Assembly (NCBI RefSeq): GCF_037975245.1
Contig: NC_092573.1
Coordinates: forward strand, 24,333,265-24,397,264
DNA length: 64,000 bases
Source: Apostichopus japonicus
Lineage: Eukaryota; Echinodermata; Holothuroidea; Aspidochirotida; Stichopodidae
Direction of reading: 5' to 3'
Both the position numbers and the translations under genes were made by a program. This document shows positions 37,766 through 50,216 of this stretch, in pieces (position 1 is the stretch's first letter; the number at the start of each line of letters is the position of its first letter). The notes under the pieces were generated by a model. It searched no databases. It was not told the origin of the DNA and saw only the letters and a program-made list of their open reading frames with translations.

Positions 37766-38144
37766 CTTCAGGTTGGTCAATGTAACCAATCTAGCTTATC
37801 TTCTGCTAGACTAGTTTTTTCTCTTTCGATACGGCCAAAAAGTATGATTTTTTTGTATTTAACGAACACCTATATTTGTTGCTTTACGAAGGCCCCATCA
37901 GTTAAAAAGATATTGCAAATGGACACATTAGCCTATCTTTTGCTTATTTCTTAGACCGAATTACGGCCGCGTTGAATTTTGAACGATACTCAATATTTAT
38001 CCGACTGCACTCCAATTCTATCGAAGATTACGAAGTACACAGTGAGCTAGTAAAAAAGTTCTAGATCCATGTGGAAGGGGTAGGGAAGAGCTACTGCTTC
38101 TGCAAACGACATCGCAATTCTGCATTTTACACTAAACAACGAGA

Positions 38145-38222
38145 ATGGAAGCCATGGAAATGGACTGTTTGAAGGGAGATTGGGGTCTCCCATCAGTTAA
38201 CATGAAATGTCTGAATATTATG
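38145..38222 (+). CDS. MTX1: Metaxin exon 1 (26 codons)
   Basis: A short first exon encoding MEAMEMDCLKGDWGLPSVNM plus KCLNIM, ending at ATG|gtaacc in phase 0. The GDWGLPSV motif matches the GGWGLPSVD opening of vertebrate metaxins and joins in frame to TYVQFVDAPVKF of exon 2. Confidence 0.88.
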
Positions 38223-41200
38223 GTAACCTATTTGAACATATTAAATATACTACTACTACAGACTAGTAATAATAGGCTAGCCTAAGTTATCCCGGATCCA
38301 GTTATGCCTAGGCCTATCCATATGCTACTTAGTACTTGCTAGTACTAGGCCTAGTACTATTTACTTGTGCCGCCTAGCAATAGTTTCTTAATCGAACATA
38401 GCTTCGGCATCGGGTACAATTATAGAATACAGGGCCATTCATTAACTCTTCCCAGCATCCGCATCCGCGCATCCACCCCGGGAGTACTAGGAATGGACTT
38501 AAATAATTTTCGAAAGTTTCCCCATATACCATCACGTATTTCATTTTGACTCCCTCTAATTTCCATCATGTATTTCATTTTGACTCCGCATCCGCGCATC
38601 CGCGCATCCACTCCGGGAGTACTAGTTTCGACATATACCATCACGTATTTCCAATACTGAAAGTCCCGTATGTACGAAGATATTCCACATCAATAGTGTG
38701 TCGTTCTTAAAAGGCATCCGTACATGTGTGACGCCCTCTAAAATTCCACCACAGAAGTACTAGCAAAGGACTTAGGAAATTTTTGACTCCGCATCCACGC
38801 ATCCGCGCATCCACTCAAAAAGAAAGAACTGGGACTTTGACATTTTTTACTCACATACGTACTGGGGTGAGACTGAGCATCCGCGCATCCGGATGCTCAG
38901 ATAGTATCATCGAGTGGCCCTGTATTCTATAATTACTCCCGGCATCGGCCTAAAGTTAGGTAATTTGGGGCCCAGGCTTAGCAAGGAGCAAATTCCATCA
39001 TTGGCAGACCCAGGCCATAGCCTGTTTGTGTTTGATTAGCATTATTGACTTATCCATAGCATAAATCAAGTGTACTGTTAACAAACATTAAGTTCAACAG
39101 TAACACTAGATGCGATCAATTCACATTTTTCATGCGCAGAAAGTACATTGTCATGATGGTGCGATTATTTAAAAGAAGTGTAGGCCTCGACTTAGGTATC
39201 AGTTCTAAAATTCGTGTTTTTCTGAGCCTTTTAGATCATTGAATACTAAGAAATGTAGCTCAGACTATGTTTAATGTTGTACTTTTGTATCTTACAGACT
39301 TATGTCCAATTTGTAGATGCACCGGTGAAATTTCACAAAGATAAAAAGCTTTGGAAGAATCTAACAGGTATAAATTTTGATAAAGGGAACATTCATAAAC
39401 TGATTTCATATTCAATTTCTATGTGAAGTAGTAAAGGAAGCAGAAATTTTAAAGTTGTTTATTTATGATACTAGAAGGCAACTGAGTGTTCTCATTAGGA
39501 AGTTATGTTCAACTTTTTTAAAAGTAAAGATAGGTCTTTTATCACATCAAGAAGGAAAACAAAATAGATGTACTAATCCTAGAAGGTCATCTTTCAAAGT
39601 CAAAACCAGACTCGTGTAGGAACCACGCAGTCTCTTTTGGAAACCTCCAACACTAATGACGCGGCTCTGTGTGTTCTGGTTGAAATGCCTCAGATTTGTC
39701 ATTCTGTTTAATTTGAAATTAAATCTGCCTTCATCCACTGTATTGACTGATATTGTGGTCAACACTGGAAGTTAAGCCACAGTATGATACTCAATGGTGA
39801 CTATATGACTTCTTAAGATTTTGAAGAAAAAAACTTTTATCACTTGTTAGTGATGTGTTGTTCTTTTGACAGCCCATTATCCGATCTTTCGAGCCAATGA
39901 AAAAGTCTTTAAGGATTCAGATGAGGAGGTTATTAAATACCTCAAGGAGAAGAATTTTAATGCAGATGCAGGACTTACAGACCAAGAGAGAGCAGATGTA
40001 CTGGCCTATGCAGCTCTAATGGAAGAAAGGCTGCAGCCAGCCTTGGTAAGTTTTATGAGTATGCCAGGTAACAGGGAGTAAAAGGGCCAGGCACAGGGAT
40101 GATGGAATTAGAGGAGCTTTTGGTTGCAAAGCTAAGACACAAAGCTCGATTGAACATTCTGTTCGGAGGTTCCGAATTGAAATGTTAGATTTTGAGAAGC
40201 ACCTTAATAGAGTTACTATCTCTCAAAGAATTCTGTTCATATCAAATTGAAGAATTGTGAAGAAAACTACAGCAGACTCAGGCAATGGTGGTTTTGATGT
40301 AGTTTTAAGTAGTTGAGGATCAGAATTCTCTAGATGGCTGACTTCAATGGAGAAGAGATCTTAATCTAACTATTGCTGCAATGATTTCATTCCTTGCAGC
40401 TTTATCTATGGTGGGTAGATGCCAAGAACCATGTTGAATTCAGCCGTCCCTGGTATGCTAGAGCATTCCACTTTCCATTTAACTACTTCTTACCGGGTCG
40501 GATACACAGAGCTGCCGAGGAAAGACTTGAATCAACAAGAGGAGGCAACCATATATTACCTGAAGAATTACGTTCCAAGGTACAAGCAAAATTTTGAAAT
40601 ATTTCGTACTTGTTATTTAACAGTTTGCTTTAGAAATTTTCAGTATTTGCCACCATATTTCAGTCTGCAGAGATATCTACTAAAAGTGAATAAATGTTAC
40701 CTAGGAAAATATTTTGTGTATAGTATTGCATAAGAGTAGTTAATGCAATTGATTGCTAATGTGATAAACCCCATTGATTTTCTCTACTGTTTTACCGGTC
40801 TTCAACATGAGAAATGGTGAGCTGAGTAGCCATGAAGGTCTTAGCAAAACAAACGAGCTGATATGCTAGCTTCCTCTCTACACAGTACAAGGCCAAATGC
40901 TTTCAGAAACCAATCTGTGTTTTAGTTTGCACATTTTCTGTCTTACATCTGTTTAATAATTGTATGTTTTTTTAATTTTTCAGGTGTTTAAAGATGCAAA
41001 AGACTGTCTAGATTTGCTCTCGGAAAAGCTGAATGAGCAGCAGTTCTTTTTTGGTGACAGGTAAATTCACAGATGTATAACAGACCTTGTGTTTGTGCAA
41101 TGATATGATGTCGTGTGATATGTTTCCCCAAATTCAACATGTTCAAGTCGCATTGTACAATATGTTTTTATATAGTTCAGTGACATGTTCAACTTGAGTA

Positions 41201-43063
41201 TTGGGTTTCACCAAAATATGTCCTATATTTGAGTGACTAGTATTTAAGTGAACAGTAAATGGTTGTAATATTTTAGTGATAGTAGATCATCAGCAAAGAA
41301 TTGAATTTATTCAATTGGGTTTGGAAAATGCTTTGAAAAATGTCGCAAAGTGCTATACAAGTGCAAAATTATATAGCAGTTTTTGTAAACAGGAAATATT
41401 TATTATTATTTAAGGAACAATGGTCAGAACTTTCAAAGTTCTTGCAAAATTTGAACTCTTTATTATTCCCTGTACTTTTAAATTTGTAAAAGTTGTTATA
41501 AAGCTGGTGTATTTTCTTTCCTGCTTGATTACTTTACAGCCCATCATCTCTTGATGCTCTGGTCTTCAGCTACTTAGCTCCGATCCTACGCGTACCATTC
41601 CCAAACAACGAGCTGAAGGATCATGTCAAACAAAGTGAAAACCTTTGGATGTACTGTTCACGAATCCTACAGAGATATTTCCCTGCAACTTCTGAAGGTA
41701 AACAATAATAATAATAATAATAATACTTTAATTACGTTTAATTATTTAAATAGAGGAAATGTAAACATCAGGGATCATCAGAGTATCTTGTAAAAGTTTC
41801 TAGCAATGAATGCAATCTCCCACAAGCATGTAGGCCAGAACCACAGGCCTCAAACAGTAATAGAAATATTGGCAAAGTTCAATGAGGTGAAGGAATTCAT
41901 AAAGTTGCTTGGTGAAGTAGTGCCAAGAACTAACAAATTGCCATATAATAGTTAAATCTAACCTAGTCCTTGGAGATTCATAAATTCAAAAGTTTTCATT
42001 TAGTTAAATTGATTGTGCCAATTGAATATTTGAAGGATATCCCCTGACCTTTGACATGAATTCTAGCAAATGAGGTGGACAATTGTGACAATTATTAAAT
42101 TATGAAATTATGAAATGGTATAGAAATTCATAAGCAGTGTGTTCTGAAGTTGCAGATAATTTCATGTCAACACTGTTCATGGACTCATGGAAGATAGTTA
42201 TAGGTTCATTGTTGCTTGCATACAGTATGTTTGCTATAGTCAGTTGGATACGAAAACAAAGAGTTCTGTGGCAATGAATGTTAACATCAGGTGGAATGTA
42301 GTTTGAAAATTTTGAATGAATTGGACAGAGTAATGTGTGGTGAATAATATAAAGGATCAAAGTGATTTGAAGATCTATGATTGTTTTATATCATTAATTA
42401 TTTGGAACATGAATGATATCTCTACAGACTTGCTTTTATACCTAATTTGCATTTGTTTATTAGCCATTTGGCCATTCATGTCGTTATATAAATCAAAGGC
42501 TTTTGGGAAACTTGACAAGGGTTGATTGGAGGAAGTATTTTAGCCTTACAGGAACATTCCAGAGACTTTAGCAATATTAAAGGTGAATAACTTGAAAATC
42601 CGAACAGCTGGATTTTTCTTCTTCTTCTTTTCTTGGGACTTTGGCATATCAAGACTCAATTCTGCCTAGAGTCATCTTTAAGGCAGGGTTTCCCCAACTT
42701 TATCCCCCCCCATGAACCCCCTGGGATGGACTCACGCACCCCCTGGGAGTTCATGCACCCAAGTTAGGGAACCCCTGCTTTAAGGCTTGCAGGGTTCAAA
42801 GCTTCTGCAGCGTTGAGCATTCTTCCTCTCACCTTTGTATTCTTCACTCTGCAGACGCAGCTGAACAGAAGAGAAACGAGACCATGAGAGATACTCCGAA
42901 CAGCCTTGATGAAGATCCTCATAAAGTCAGGAACATAGTACTATCAGTGGCCGTGGCATTGTGTGCTCTGGTGGGATACGGTCTCATGAGTGGGTTGGTA
43001 CAGTTGGAGGTGGTAGGCCACGAGGGAGAGGAAGAAGACTCTGAGGATGGAATGGCCGAGTAG
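38145..43063 (+). CDS. MTX1: Metaxin-1-like mitochondrial import factor (complete, 7 exons, 314 aa)
   Basis: Exons: 38145-38222, 39298-39367, 39873-40045, 40400-40579, 40984-41060, 41540-41697, 42855-43063. The sum is 945 nt, phases agree, and all sites are GT-AG. An in-frame TAA at 38133 precedes the ATG; a second in-frame ATG follows at 38154. Metaxins are outer-membrane proteins of the SAM-associated import machinery and also link mitochondria to trafficking adaptors. Visible: N-terminal GDWGLPSV (metaxin thioredoxin-like/GST-N motif), TYVQFVDAPVKFH, the GST-C-like helical domain with YLWWVDAKNHVEFSRPWYAR, FPLPGR-type NYFLPGRIHRAAEERL, FFFGD.PSSLDALVFSYLAP, a transmembrane helix (about 273-293) and a short acidic tail. 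Length matches human MTX1 (317 aa) and MTX3 (312 aa); invertebrates usually have one gene for both. Orthology to MTX1 rather than MTX3 is inferred. Confidence 0.94.
38406..38948. mobile_element. MITE-like element in metaxin intron 1
   Basis: A perfect 20-bp terminal inverted repeat, aattatagaatacagggcca at 38418-38437 and its complement at 38915-38934, lies between two copies of ggcatcgg (38406-38413 and 38941-38948). The interior has repeated gcatccgcgcatcca and gggagtactag modules and no coding frame. If the element starts at GGG the target duplication would be 6 bp rather than 8. Confidence 0.75.
42676..42785. mobile_element. 94-bp hAT-type MITE with 8-bp target duplication
   Basis: The element at 42684-42777 starts cagggtttccccaactt and ends aagttagggaacccctg (imperfect inverted repeats of 17 bp). 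It is flanked by a perfect 8-bp duplication, ctttaagg. Eight-bp duplications and CAGGG termini are hAT hallmarks. It lies in metaxin intron 6. Confidence 0.88.
42855..43063 (+). CDS. MTX1: Metaxin exon 7: C-terminal membrane anchor and acidic tail
   Basis: Encodes a charged linker, the hydrophobic segment NIVLSVAVALCALVGYGLMS, and a 23-residue end rich in Glu and Asp (GEEEDSEDG). Human MTX1 has the same layout with an EEDEEE end. The stop is TAG at 43061-43063. Confidence 0.9.
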
Positions 43064-43076
43064 AGGTCAGCAGATA

Positions 43077-43332
43077 TGTTAGGTCTATGGTCCACAAACT
43101 ATTGGGCGTGACCAAAAAGTGGGTCACAAAAATATCTGGTGGTTCCCGAGACCCACCCACATGCCTGCAGTTCTCCGAATCATATTTTTCTCACGTCAAG
43201 TCCACAGTCGGAGCTAGCTTTCGTGCACTTTAAACGTCGATACTGAGGGCGGTGTATGATTGGGGAGTGACTCAGTCCCCAAAGAAGATCCTAGGTCGTG
43301 GGCCTAAAAGTTTGCAGACTCCTGTGTTAGAT
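43077..43332. mobile_element. 240-bp hAT-type nonautonomous element in the metaxin 3' flank
   Basis: The element at 43085-43324 has imperfect inverted ends (ctatggtccacaaactattg against the complement of the end, caggagtctgcaaactttta). It is flanked by tgttaggt and tgttagat, 7 of 8 identical. It begins 21 nt after the metaxin stop codon, so it probably forms part of the 3' UTR. No transposase remains. Confidence 0.7.
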
Positions 43333-43944
43333 AATTTTATCCTAATATTCATGAATTAATCTTCAGTCTGAGAAATTGCTAACATATCAATCAAATTTCT
43401 TGAACTCTTTTATTTCCCTGTTGTTTTTAAGCTGATCAGCTGCATCCAATTTGTGCTAATTCCTTCCTTTTTTTCTCCCGTTCATTTCCTTACATTTTGA
43501 AGAAAGCTTCCTTTGCTACACTAGCTAAGTATAAATTAATCCTGAAGGGGATGAATTCAGTTTAACAGTTTTGTTATGTAGATGGACAGCTAAGAAACAA
43601 ATGACCGACTGTATATTTTTTGGGACTGATTTGATTTTAGCTAAGATGGAGATACTACATGGATCTCATCAAAAGGCAAGACAATAGGTTTTGTGCTTTG
43701 CTATTCTGATTTTGTGGGTCTTATCTAGCAAAATACACAATGCTGCATTTATAATTATATATATGTACCTCTACAAATACAAATTGCAAACTATGCTTCT
43801 CTTGGCAAAATTTGAGAAGCATTGAATGATTTCTAAAAGATGTAAAAAGCTTGTTGAAAAAGTGTAAAAGTGCAAACCAAGGTGAAATGATGAGAAAGGA
43901 TTTGTTATTTTTTTTTGGTTCTTTTGTATTCAATTGGCTTGATG

Positions 43945-43950
43945 AATAAA
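43945..43950 (+). promoter_or_regulatory. MTX1: Candidate polyadenylation signal of metaxin
   Basis: AATAAA about 880 nt after the stop. A second (caataaaa, near 43978) and a third (near 44340) follow. Which is used cannot be told from sequence. Confidence 0.35.
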
Positions 43951-44496
43951 ATCTAGCCAAAAATGTGTGCAAGAAGTCAATAAAAGCTCCCCTCATAGTT
44001 TGTAGATGATTTCCCCCACCCCATCCCCACCCCGATATGTGTCAAATCTGACATTTAGTGTTCCTTCAAATGCAATACCCACCGAACTGCGTCAGCCTGC
44101 AAGGACGTTCCAGAGTCACTTTAGATTTGATATGAATTCATTCTCATTGTCATTGCTCTTATGGAGGTGGTTTTACAAATGCTACTATAATATAGTATTG
44201 CATACGTTAGCATAATGCATAATACATACATTAGCTTATAACTGTTAGTGGTTTCAAGTAACCATCCGGTGGTGATATCACTGTGGAACGGAACCAACAG
44301 ATTAGACCTATTGATGACTCTATCTTCTTATGTGACATCAAATAAATACACCCCCCCTCACCCCAAGGCTGTTGTTTATTCTTTGATTTTGCTATCATGC
44401 AACATAAAACTGGCTGTTTGTGAATAGTCTTCTTTCCTTGGTGGTGGGGTGAGGGGGGGGGGTGGAGGGGAAAGGAGGACTCTTGTCATTAAGTCA

Positions 44497-44519
44497 CTAT
44501 CTATCTATCTATCTATCTA

Positions 44520-44573
<54 letters not shown>

Positions 44574-44600
44574 TATATATTATATATTGTGCATATATAT
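44497..44600. repeat. (CTAT)n then (TA)n microsatellite
   Basis: Seven CTAT units followed by about 30 TA units and ATTTATAT variants. Confidence 0.95.
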
Positions 44601-45919
44601 ATACTTCATTTCATATTTCAGGCATTTTAATTATTCTGCAGTCCCCAACAACTGAAGTCATTTGCTTATAATACACTTCTATTTTGAATTCATTTCTGAA
44701 GAAGTTATCTTTATGTTACCAAAAATATATTTAAATATATGCACAAGGAAGTCTTCGTAGGGAAATGAAGTTCACAACTTGCTTATGGCGATGAAAAAGG
44801 TGCCTCTAGGTGAATAAGTCACTGTTTACTCTCGATAAATTTGTTGCAGTCAATAAACTTGTTTTTTCATTTCTTGCCAAAGGCAAAAAGCATTCTCTTG
44901 CGATGGTAATGCAGGCTGGTTTATGTCAAGCTTGAGTGAGATTAAAACTGTTTCGGAAAAACTTCACACGCTGACTTTATGTACTGTCACGGAAATATCT
45001 CGAATTTGAAAAAAACAAACAGATTGGAATAATTTCAACTTGAACTCTCTTTGGGGCATCCTGTTCCTATAGACATATTGAACCTCATGAAGCTATGATT
45101 GCTTAAAACCACAATTATAAAGTTGATTCATGGCTCACAGATAATGGCAACCCAGAGCATTGGATAGTTTCATAGCCTGAAATTCACATGAAAAGCATCA
45201 TGTTGCAATAAGTGATGATTGATTGATTGATGATTGAGGTACCTTTATGTTAAGTTTGTTGGACATTGGATTATTATTATTATCTGGAACAATATTGTAA
45301 TAACAAATCTTGTAATAGAAATAATTCTAGCAGTAAAATATGAATGAAGTTCCTGTTTGGATGCGCCTTTTTAATTACAAGAACGTTGTGTGCACACTTG
45401 ACATGCAATTATTCGCATATAAAATGCGACTAGGAATCACTAAAACCTATTCTTTAGTTAGTTATGTGTGTGAGGTCATCGTTTGAAATTTTTGTTTAAT
45501 CCATTAATAATGCCTTCATTCCTTTGCTGTTTATTATCATTTGATTAATTTTTGTGGATATCTGAGTTGATATCTAACATTCAAACTGATGCAAGAAAGA
45601 GATATGTATTTCCATGAACAAAAGAATGAGAATGGTGATTTGTCGTGTGGGGGGATGTTAACAATTGGGTGTTTCAACTCTACACTTATGAATATTTATG
45701 AGATTTCGGCTTGGATAACATTCATAAACCTTGCTTAGTTTGAATAATGAATGTTTTTAACTTCCATCTTTGATTATATATATCAATGTGACTATAGCAC
45801 ACATGTTTCGTTGTTTGTATATAAGTGGGGGGGGGGGGGCTGTTTATAGGTGAGGGTGGGGGTGAAGGATTTCCATGAGAGTAGAGGTTTGATGGGATTG
45901 TTAAATCAGTTGTTGTCTA

Positions 45920-45923
<4 letters not shown>

Positions 45924-45985
<62 letters not shown>

Positions 45986-46105
45986 GCCTATATATATACA
46001 TACATATATACATATAGATATATACATATATATATATATATACATTGATGTATTAATAAATATTATATTAATATATATTTATATGTATATATATATATAT
46101 ATATA
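45924..46105. repeat. Long (TA)n microsatellite with CATA variants
   Basis: A run of about 28 TA units continues as tatatacatacatata and similar degenerate repeats. A 13-G run lies ~90 bp upstream. Confidence 0.95.
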
Positions 46106-48028
46106 ATTATAAATTAGTCAATTCTTTCCTAATTTAATAATCATATTTAGTCTGAAAGTTGGGCAAAGAAAAGCAGAAATAAAAACAAGAACGACAAGAA
46201 ATGGACTTTGAGAGGAACATTATAATTTGTTTGCTCTTCTCATAATAATTTGGAAAATATGACTTTGCTTCATTTTTTTGTCAACACTGTACACGATGGA
46301 CCATATAATACACCAAAAAATAAGACTATGATAATTTTTTTGTATGCATATCATTAATACTTAGACTGGTTCCTGACATAAAAGGCAATGTCGTCATCTT
46401 GTCTGGGATCAAAAAACTTGGACTGACAAAAGACAAAGGAAACAACCAAATCAAAACGATAAAGGTAAATAGAAACCAAACGTGCGACTTACAACATTAA
46501 CTTGCTATACAAAATGGTGACGTTGGCAGCTTCCAATGCGTGATAATAGAATCTGGTCAGTCACTATGGATGTAGAATGTAATAAAGTAAATAAAGAATG
46601 CGGTTTTCTAAATTTACAGAAACATGACCGCCTAATGCAGAGATGAGATCTGTTAGAAGTAATGGTACCACGTGACTGGCGCCATCTTTAGTAACGGAGC
46701 TTTCCCTCACATGATGAGAAACATTGTTTTGGACATTTTTTCAAGTCTGCTCGAATAGATACCTTCAATCGTGACCAATGCAGTTGATCTTTCTATATGC
46801 ATTTCCATTTCGAATCGTAAACTTAATATACAATTACAATTAAGGTGATTGTATTCAAAGAAAAGGTTCTCTACAGTCTCAAATGAAATGTTAGCAATGA
46901 TACATTTTAAATCTTTGATATAAAAATTAATCAAATATAGTTATATCTCTCGTTTCCACGATGTATACCATTGTCTTTTAGTTGTTACTGACGTCAGACG
47001 CAGAATATGTCGGCATCATTTATTTAGATATGTATGAAGCAGGCACGTAGAGAATCGGAAGCATTCTACTTGCTTTATTTTATTAAGTAGAACATTTAGG
47101 CCTAATCTCTTTTCTCACTCGGAAATACTCCCAATGACGAAAAGATTCAATTTATTTACGTCAGTACATGTATTTTAGTTGCTTCTTTTATGAACATGTA
47201 TTACAAAATACACACGAGTATGAATCCGGCTTTTTATAGATTAAAATTCAATTCAATGCTGAATGCGACCAAAACAAAGTATAGGCCTAGATGTCCTAAC
47301 ATATGCGATACTTCTATAGGTTGTTATGGAAACACTGTTTGTTCCTGGACAATTACATGCATCGGCAGAAACGCAAAGCAAGCAGCTAGAAATGACACGA
47401 AGCCAGGACAAATGCCCGCAGATGCCCCTCAAATGAACATAATCACCAACTTAAATACTGAATTTAGGATTTTTGTCCTCATAAATAGTTAAGGACATCA
47501 ATCCTCTAACCCATTTCATTGTAGTATTGTAAAACCGCCGCTTTTCAAATTTACAAACAATTCTGGCGAGAACACGCAATTTACTACATAATATGCGCGG
47601 CATAAAAAGGTTGTGTTCATTAACCTATAGAAAATTGGCATTTCGTGAGGATTGTAGGGGTTAAGTTACGTCGGTGTTGTTTGAGATCTGTTATTTACAT
47701 TCTTAACTTTTCTCTAATAAATCATTTGCATTTCACGTACAGCGATACTGAGCAAATTCGGAATACATTACATGTTATTGCCATGTCATTCAGTAACGAT
47801 ACACCCACACTATACGACACAATCATTGATCACAGCAGCACACTCCCATGTTACTTATGATACGATATGTCAAATGTTATGTATATAGGATGTGGCCAAA
47901 GGCGGGGCCATGTGTTGGTTAGGACATGAACATATTCAATGGAGAGAAGTTCAGTTAACCACATGTAGAGAACTATTATTTGAATGAAAAATCTACAACA
48001 ATGCAAGTCATTGTTATTTGTTATATAG

Positions 48029-48068
<40 letters not shown>

Positions 48069-49049
48069 TTGAGTGAACTTTACATGTTATCGAAACTAAA
48101 ATGTAGCTTTAAGAAGAAATCTCACTTTGTAAGTAACACCAAGAAAAAAAAAAGAATTTTGGTCACCAAAACCTCTCTTCCAATGGAACGCATTCAATGC
48201 AACATAAACCACAATAGACTTTGAAACAAGACATTTGGCCCTTATAAGAAGGGCATAAGGATCAGAAAGCTTTAAAAATGGATTACATAATCCATTGAGT
48301 TGTAAAATTAATTCTCATATGACCAATCTACAGAAGCGGGCCCTGGGTTTTGGTTCGGTCCACTGCGCAGCTGTGCCAAGTGACAGCGATGGGTGACGGG
48401 TTTGTTGTTTCCTTTGTTATTAAAAAAAAAATGTGGACCTACAGTGCCCGTTTGGCGTTCCATGTTTTGTGACAGAAGTTACGCCTCCTCGTCAAACAGC
48501 CAAACAGGTTATTCGGTTCTCTTGTTCGTGGACCGTTTCTACCAAAGCAGTTTTCAAATTTTGCCATTTAACTGAATTCCGCCGCCCATATAGTTGGAAA
48601 AACTATTTAACTGCGACGACGCTGTTCATTACTCGTAATGCCAAAGTGACGCTTCGACAGTGATAACAACCCTGCCCGCAAATTCGTAATAATATAAAGA
48701 TCGGCTTTTACGACTACAACCGTTACGAACTTAATAATAACAACACATTAACCCCTCGGTTCTCCACAGGCATCGAAACTTTTTTTCTTCTTCTCAGGCT
48801 TGCTTGAGTATTTTTACCCAGGCAACGAGTCGTAAAACAATGACGCATTTCACAAGCTCCAGCAGTAGCACACCAACACGATTTCCCTGTCTGAATTTAC
48901 CCGTTATACATCCGTATGCAGTCCGTTTACAGTTGTAGAGAAGTTCCATACTGCACAGAAGACCTCGATTGATATGGCCTTTCACTGTAACTATAGTAGC
49001 TTCATCTGCATACAGTTACGCTGCGATAATTTCGAGCAAGTTTGTAAGA

Positions 49050-49093
<44 letters not shown>

Positions 49094-49772
49094 TTTATAT
49101 ATATTTATAAAGAAACTGCAACAACCTTCTCGCCAAGTAGTGTCACGTGGCTCTCCAATATTTCTTGTGAAGACCCCCGTGTGTGACAGCTCTGCTTCCC
49201 CTTTGAATGATTCAGGTAATAAATATGGCAAACTGCCCTCAATCAAACGCTTCATCTGTTAAAGCTGTCTAAAATATATATTATCAATGTATCCAGCACT
49301 GATTAGGCTCGCTTAATTATTCCGCTTGTAAAATGAAAGATCGCAATTGTTTTTTTAATCAATCTTATCGAAATATCAGTACTAATATGCTCTACCAAAG
49401 ATCCAAACCAGACCATATATAAAGTCAGTAAAATGCTAGACTGTAATACTCGTTAACTGTACAACTACTGATAGACTTCTGCTGCAAAATCGTTTCTCCT
49501 TTGCCACAGATGTGGCACAGATATGAGTGCCGACCAGATTCATTTTAGATCATGTTATATTCACGCATCCTGTTTGACACAGATACAAGCACTAACAAGA
49601 TACAGAATATGTATTGTTCTGTGTTACCACTGCCAGCCATGTTATGTATAACGAGAGTGCCTCCCTTTCCCCGTCACAGCCCATTCCCAGTCATCCATTC
49701 CTCCTCGTATAGTCCATATCCATTACTTATAGCATCACTGTCAGGGCACAATGAACTATTGTTATGTGTATT

Positions 49773-49967
49773 CTAATGATCGGTTTCATCCGTTTTTTCT
49801 TCCGGCATGTATTCTTCCGCGAGTTTTCTGATCTCTTCATTGACTTCTTTAATGGCCATCCTGTGGGTTGGTTGTCGCTGCCAGCAGCCGAGCATCAGCT
49901 TATAAACGTCCTTTGGACACCGTGGCGGACAATCTAATAATACCCCGTTATGTATATACTCAATGAC
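49773..49967 (-). CDS. NTRK: Trk last exon: kinase end and atypical C-terminal tail
   Basis: Encodes [20 protein letters not shown] through [16 protein letters not shown] and ends [16 protein letters not shown] with a TAG stop. Vertebrate Trks end in PxYLDIL/G, the PLC-gamma docking site; here the corresponding tyrosine is followed by MPE. Confidence 0.92.
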   Translation of the reverse strand, partial: VIEYIHNGVLLDCPPRCPKDVYKLMLGCWQRQPTHRMAIKEVNEEIRKLAEEYMPEEKTDETDH

Positions 49968-50157
49968 CTGTTTGGAAATGCATACAAAATATCATTAATT
50001 ATTACCAATTAAAATTATCGGTAAAGTGAAACTATTGACCAAAAAAAATCATAATAATAAAAAAATCATAAAATCATAAATCGAACTAATAAATCGAGAT
50101 TATTTCAAAGATTAGACCTGTTTTCTCAAATTAATAGATAAATTAATAAATAAATAA

Positions 50158-50216
<59 letters not shown>

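Larger units (their letters stand above)
32635..38144. other. FAN1-to-metaxin intergenic region
   Basis: No convincing exon on either strand. Contents: the FAN1 3' UTR, a dispersed repeat near 33612-33760 related to 8562-8705, paired inverted repeats at 33945-35130, several runs of 10-14 G or C, and the 12-bp minisatellite at 37430-37765. Short open frames here are unsupported. Confidence 0.6.
43333..49772. other. Convergent intergenic region between metaxin and Trk
   Basis: About 6.4 kb between two genes whose 3' ends face each other. It should contain both 3' UTRs. Otherwise only AT-rich sequence, G runs and TA arrays were seen (44497-44600, 45924-46105, 48029-48066, 49052-49091). No exon or RNA gene was recognised. 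Confidence 0.6.

Noticed and set aside
37404-37789. Open frames of 60-120 codons on both strands with MNPG, DESW or QDSS repeats
   Set aside because: They are direct products of the 12-bp minisatellite, which has no stops; no independent coding evidence.
44449-49255. Short frames encoding IYIYIY or YISIYLSIY
   Set aside because: Translations of TA and CTAT microsatellites.
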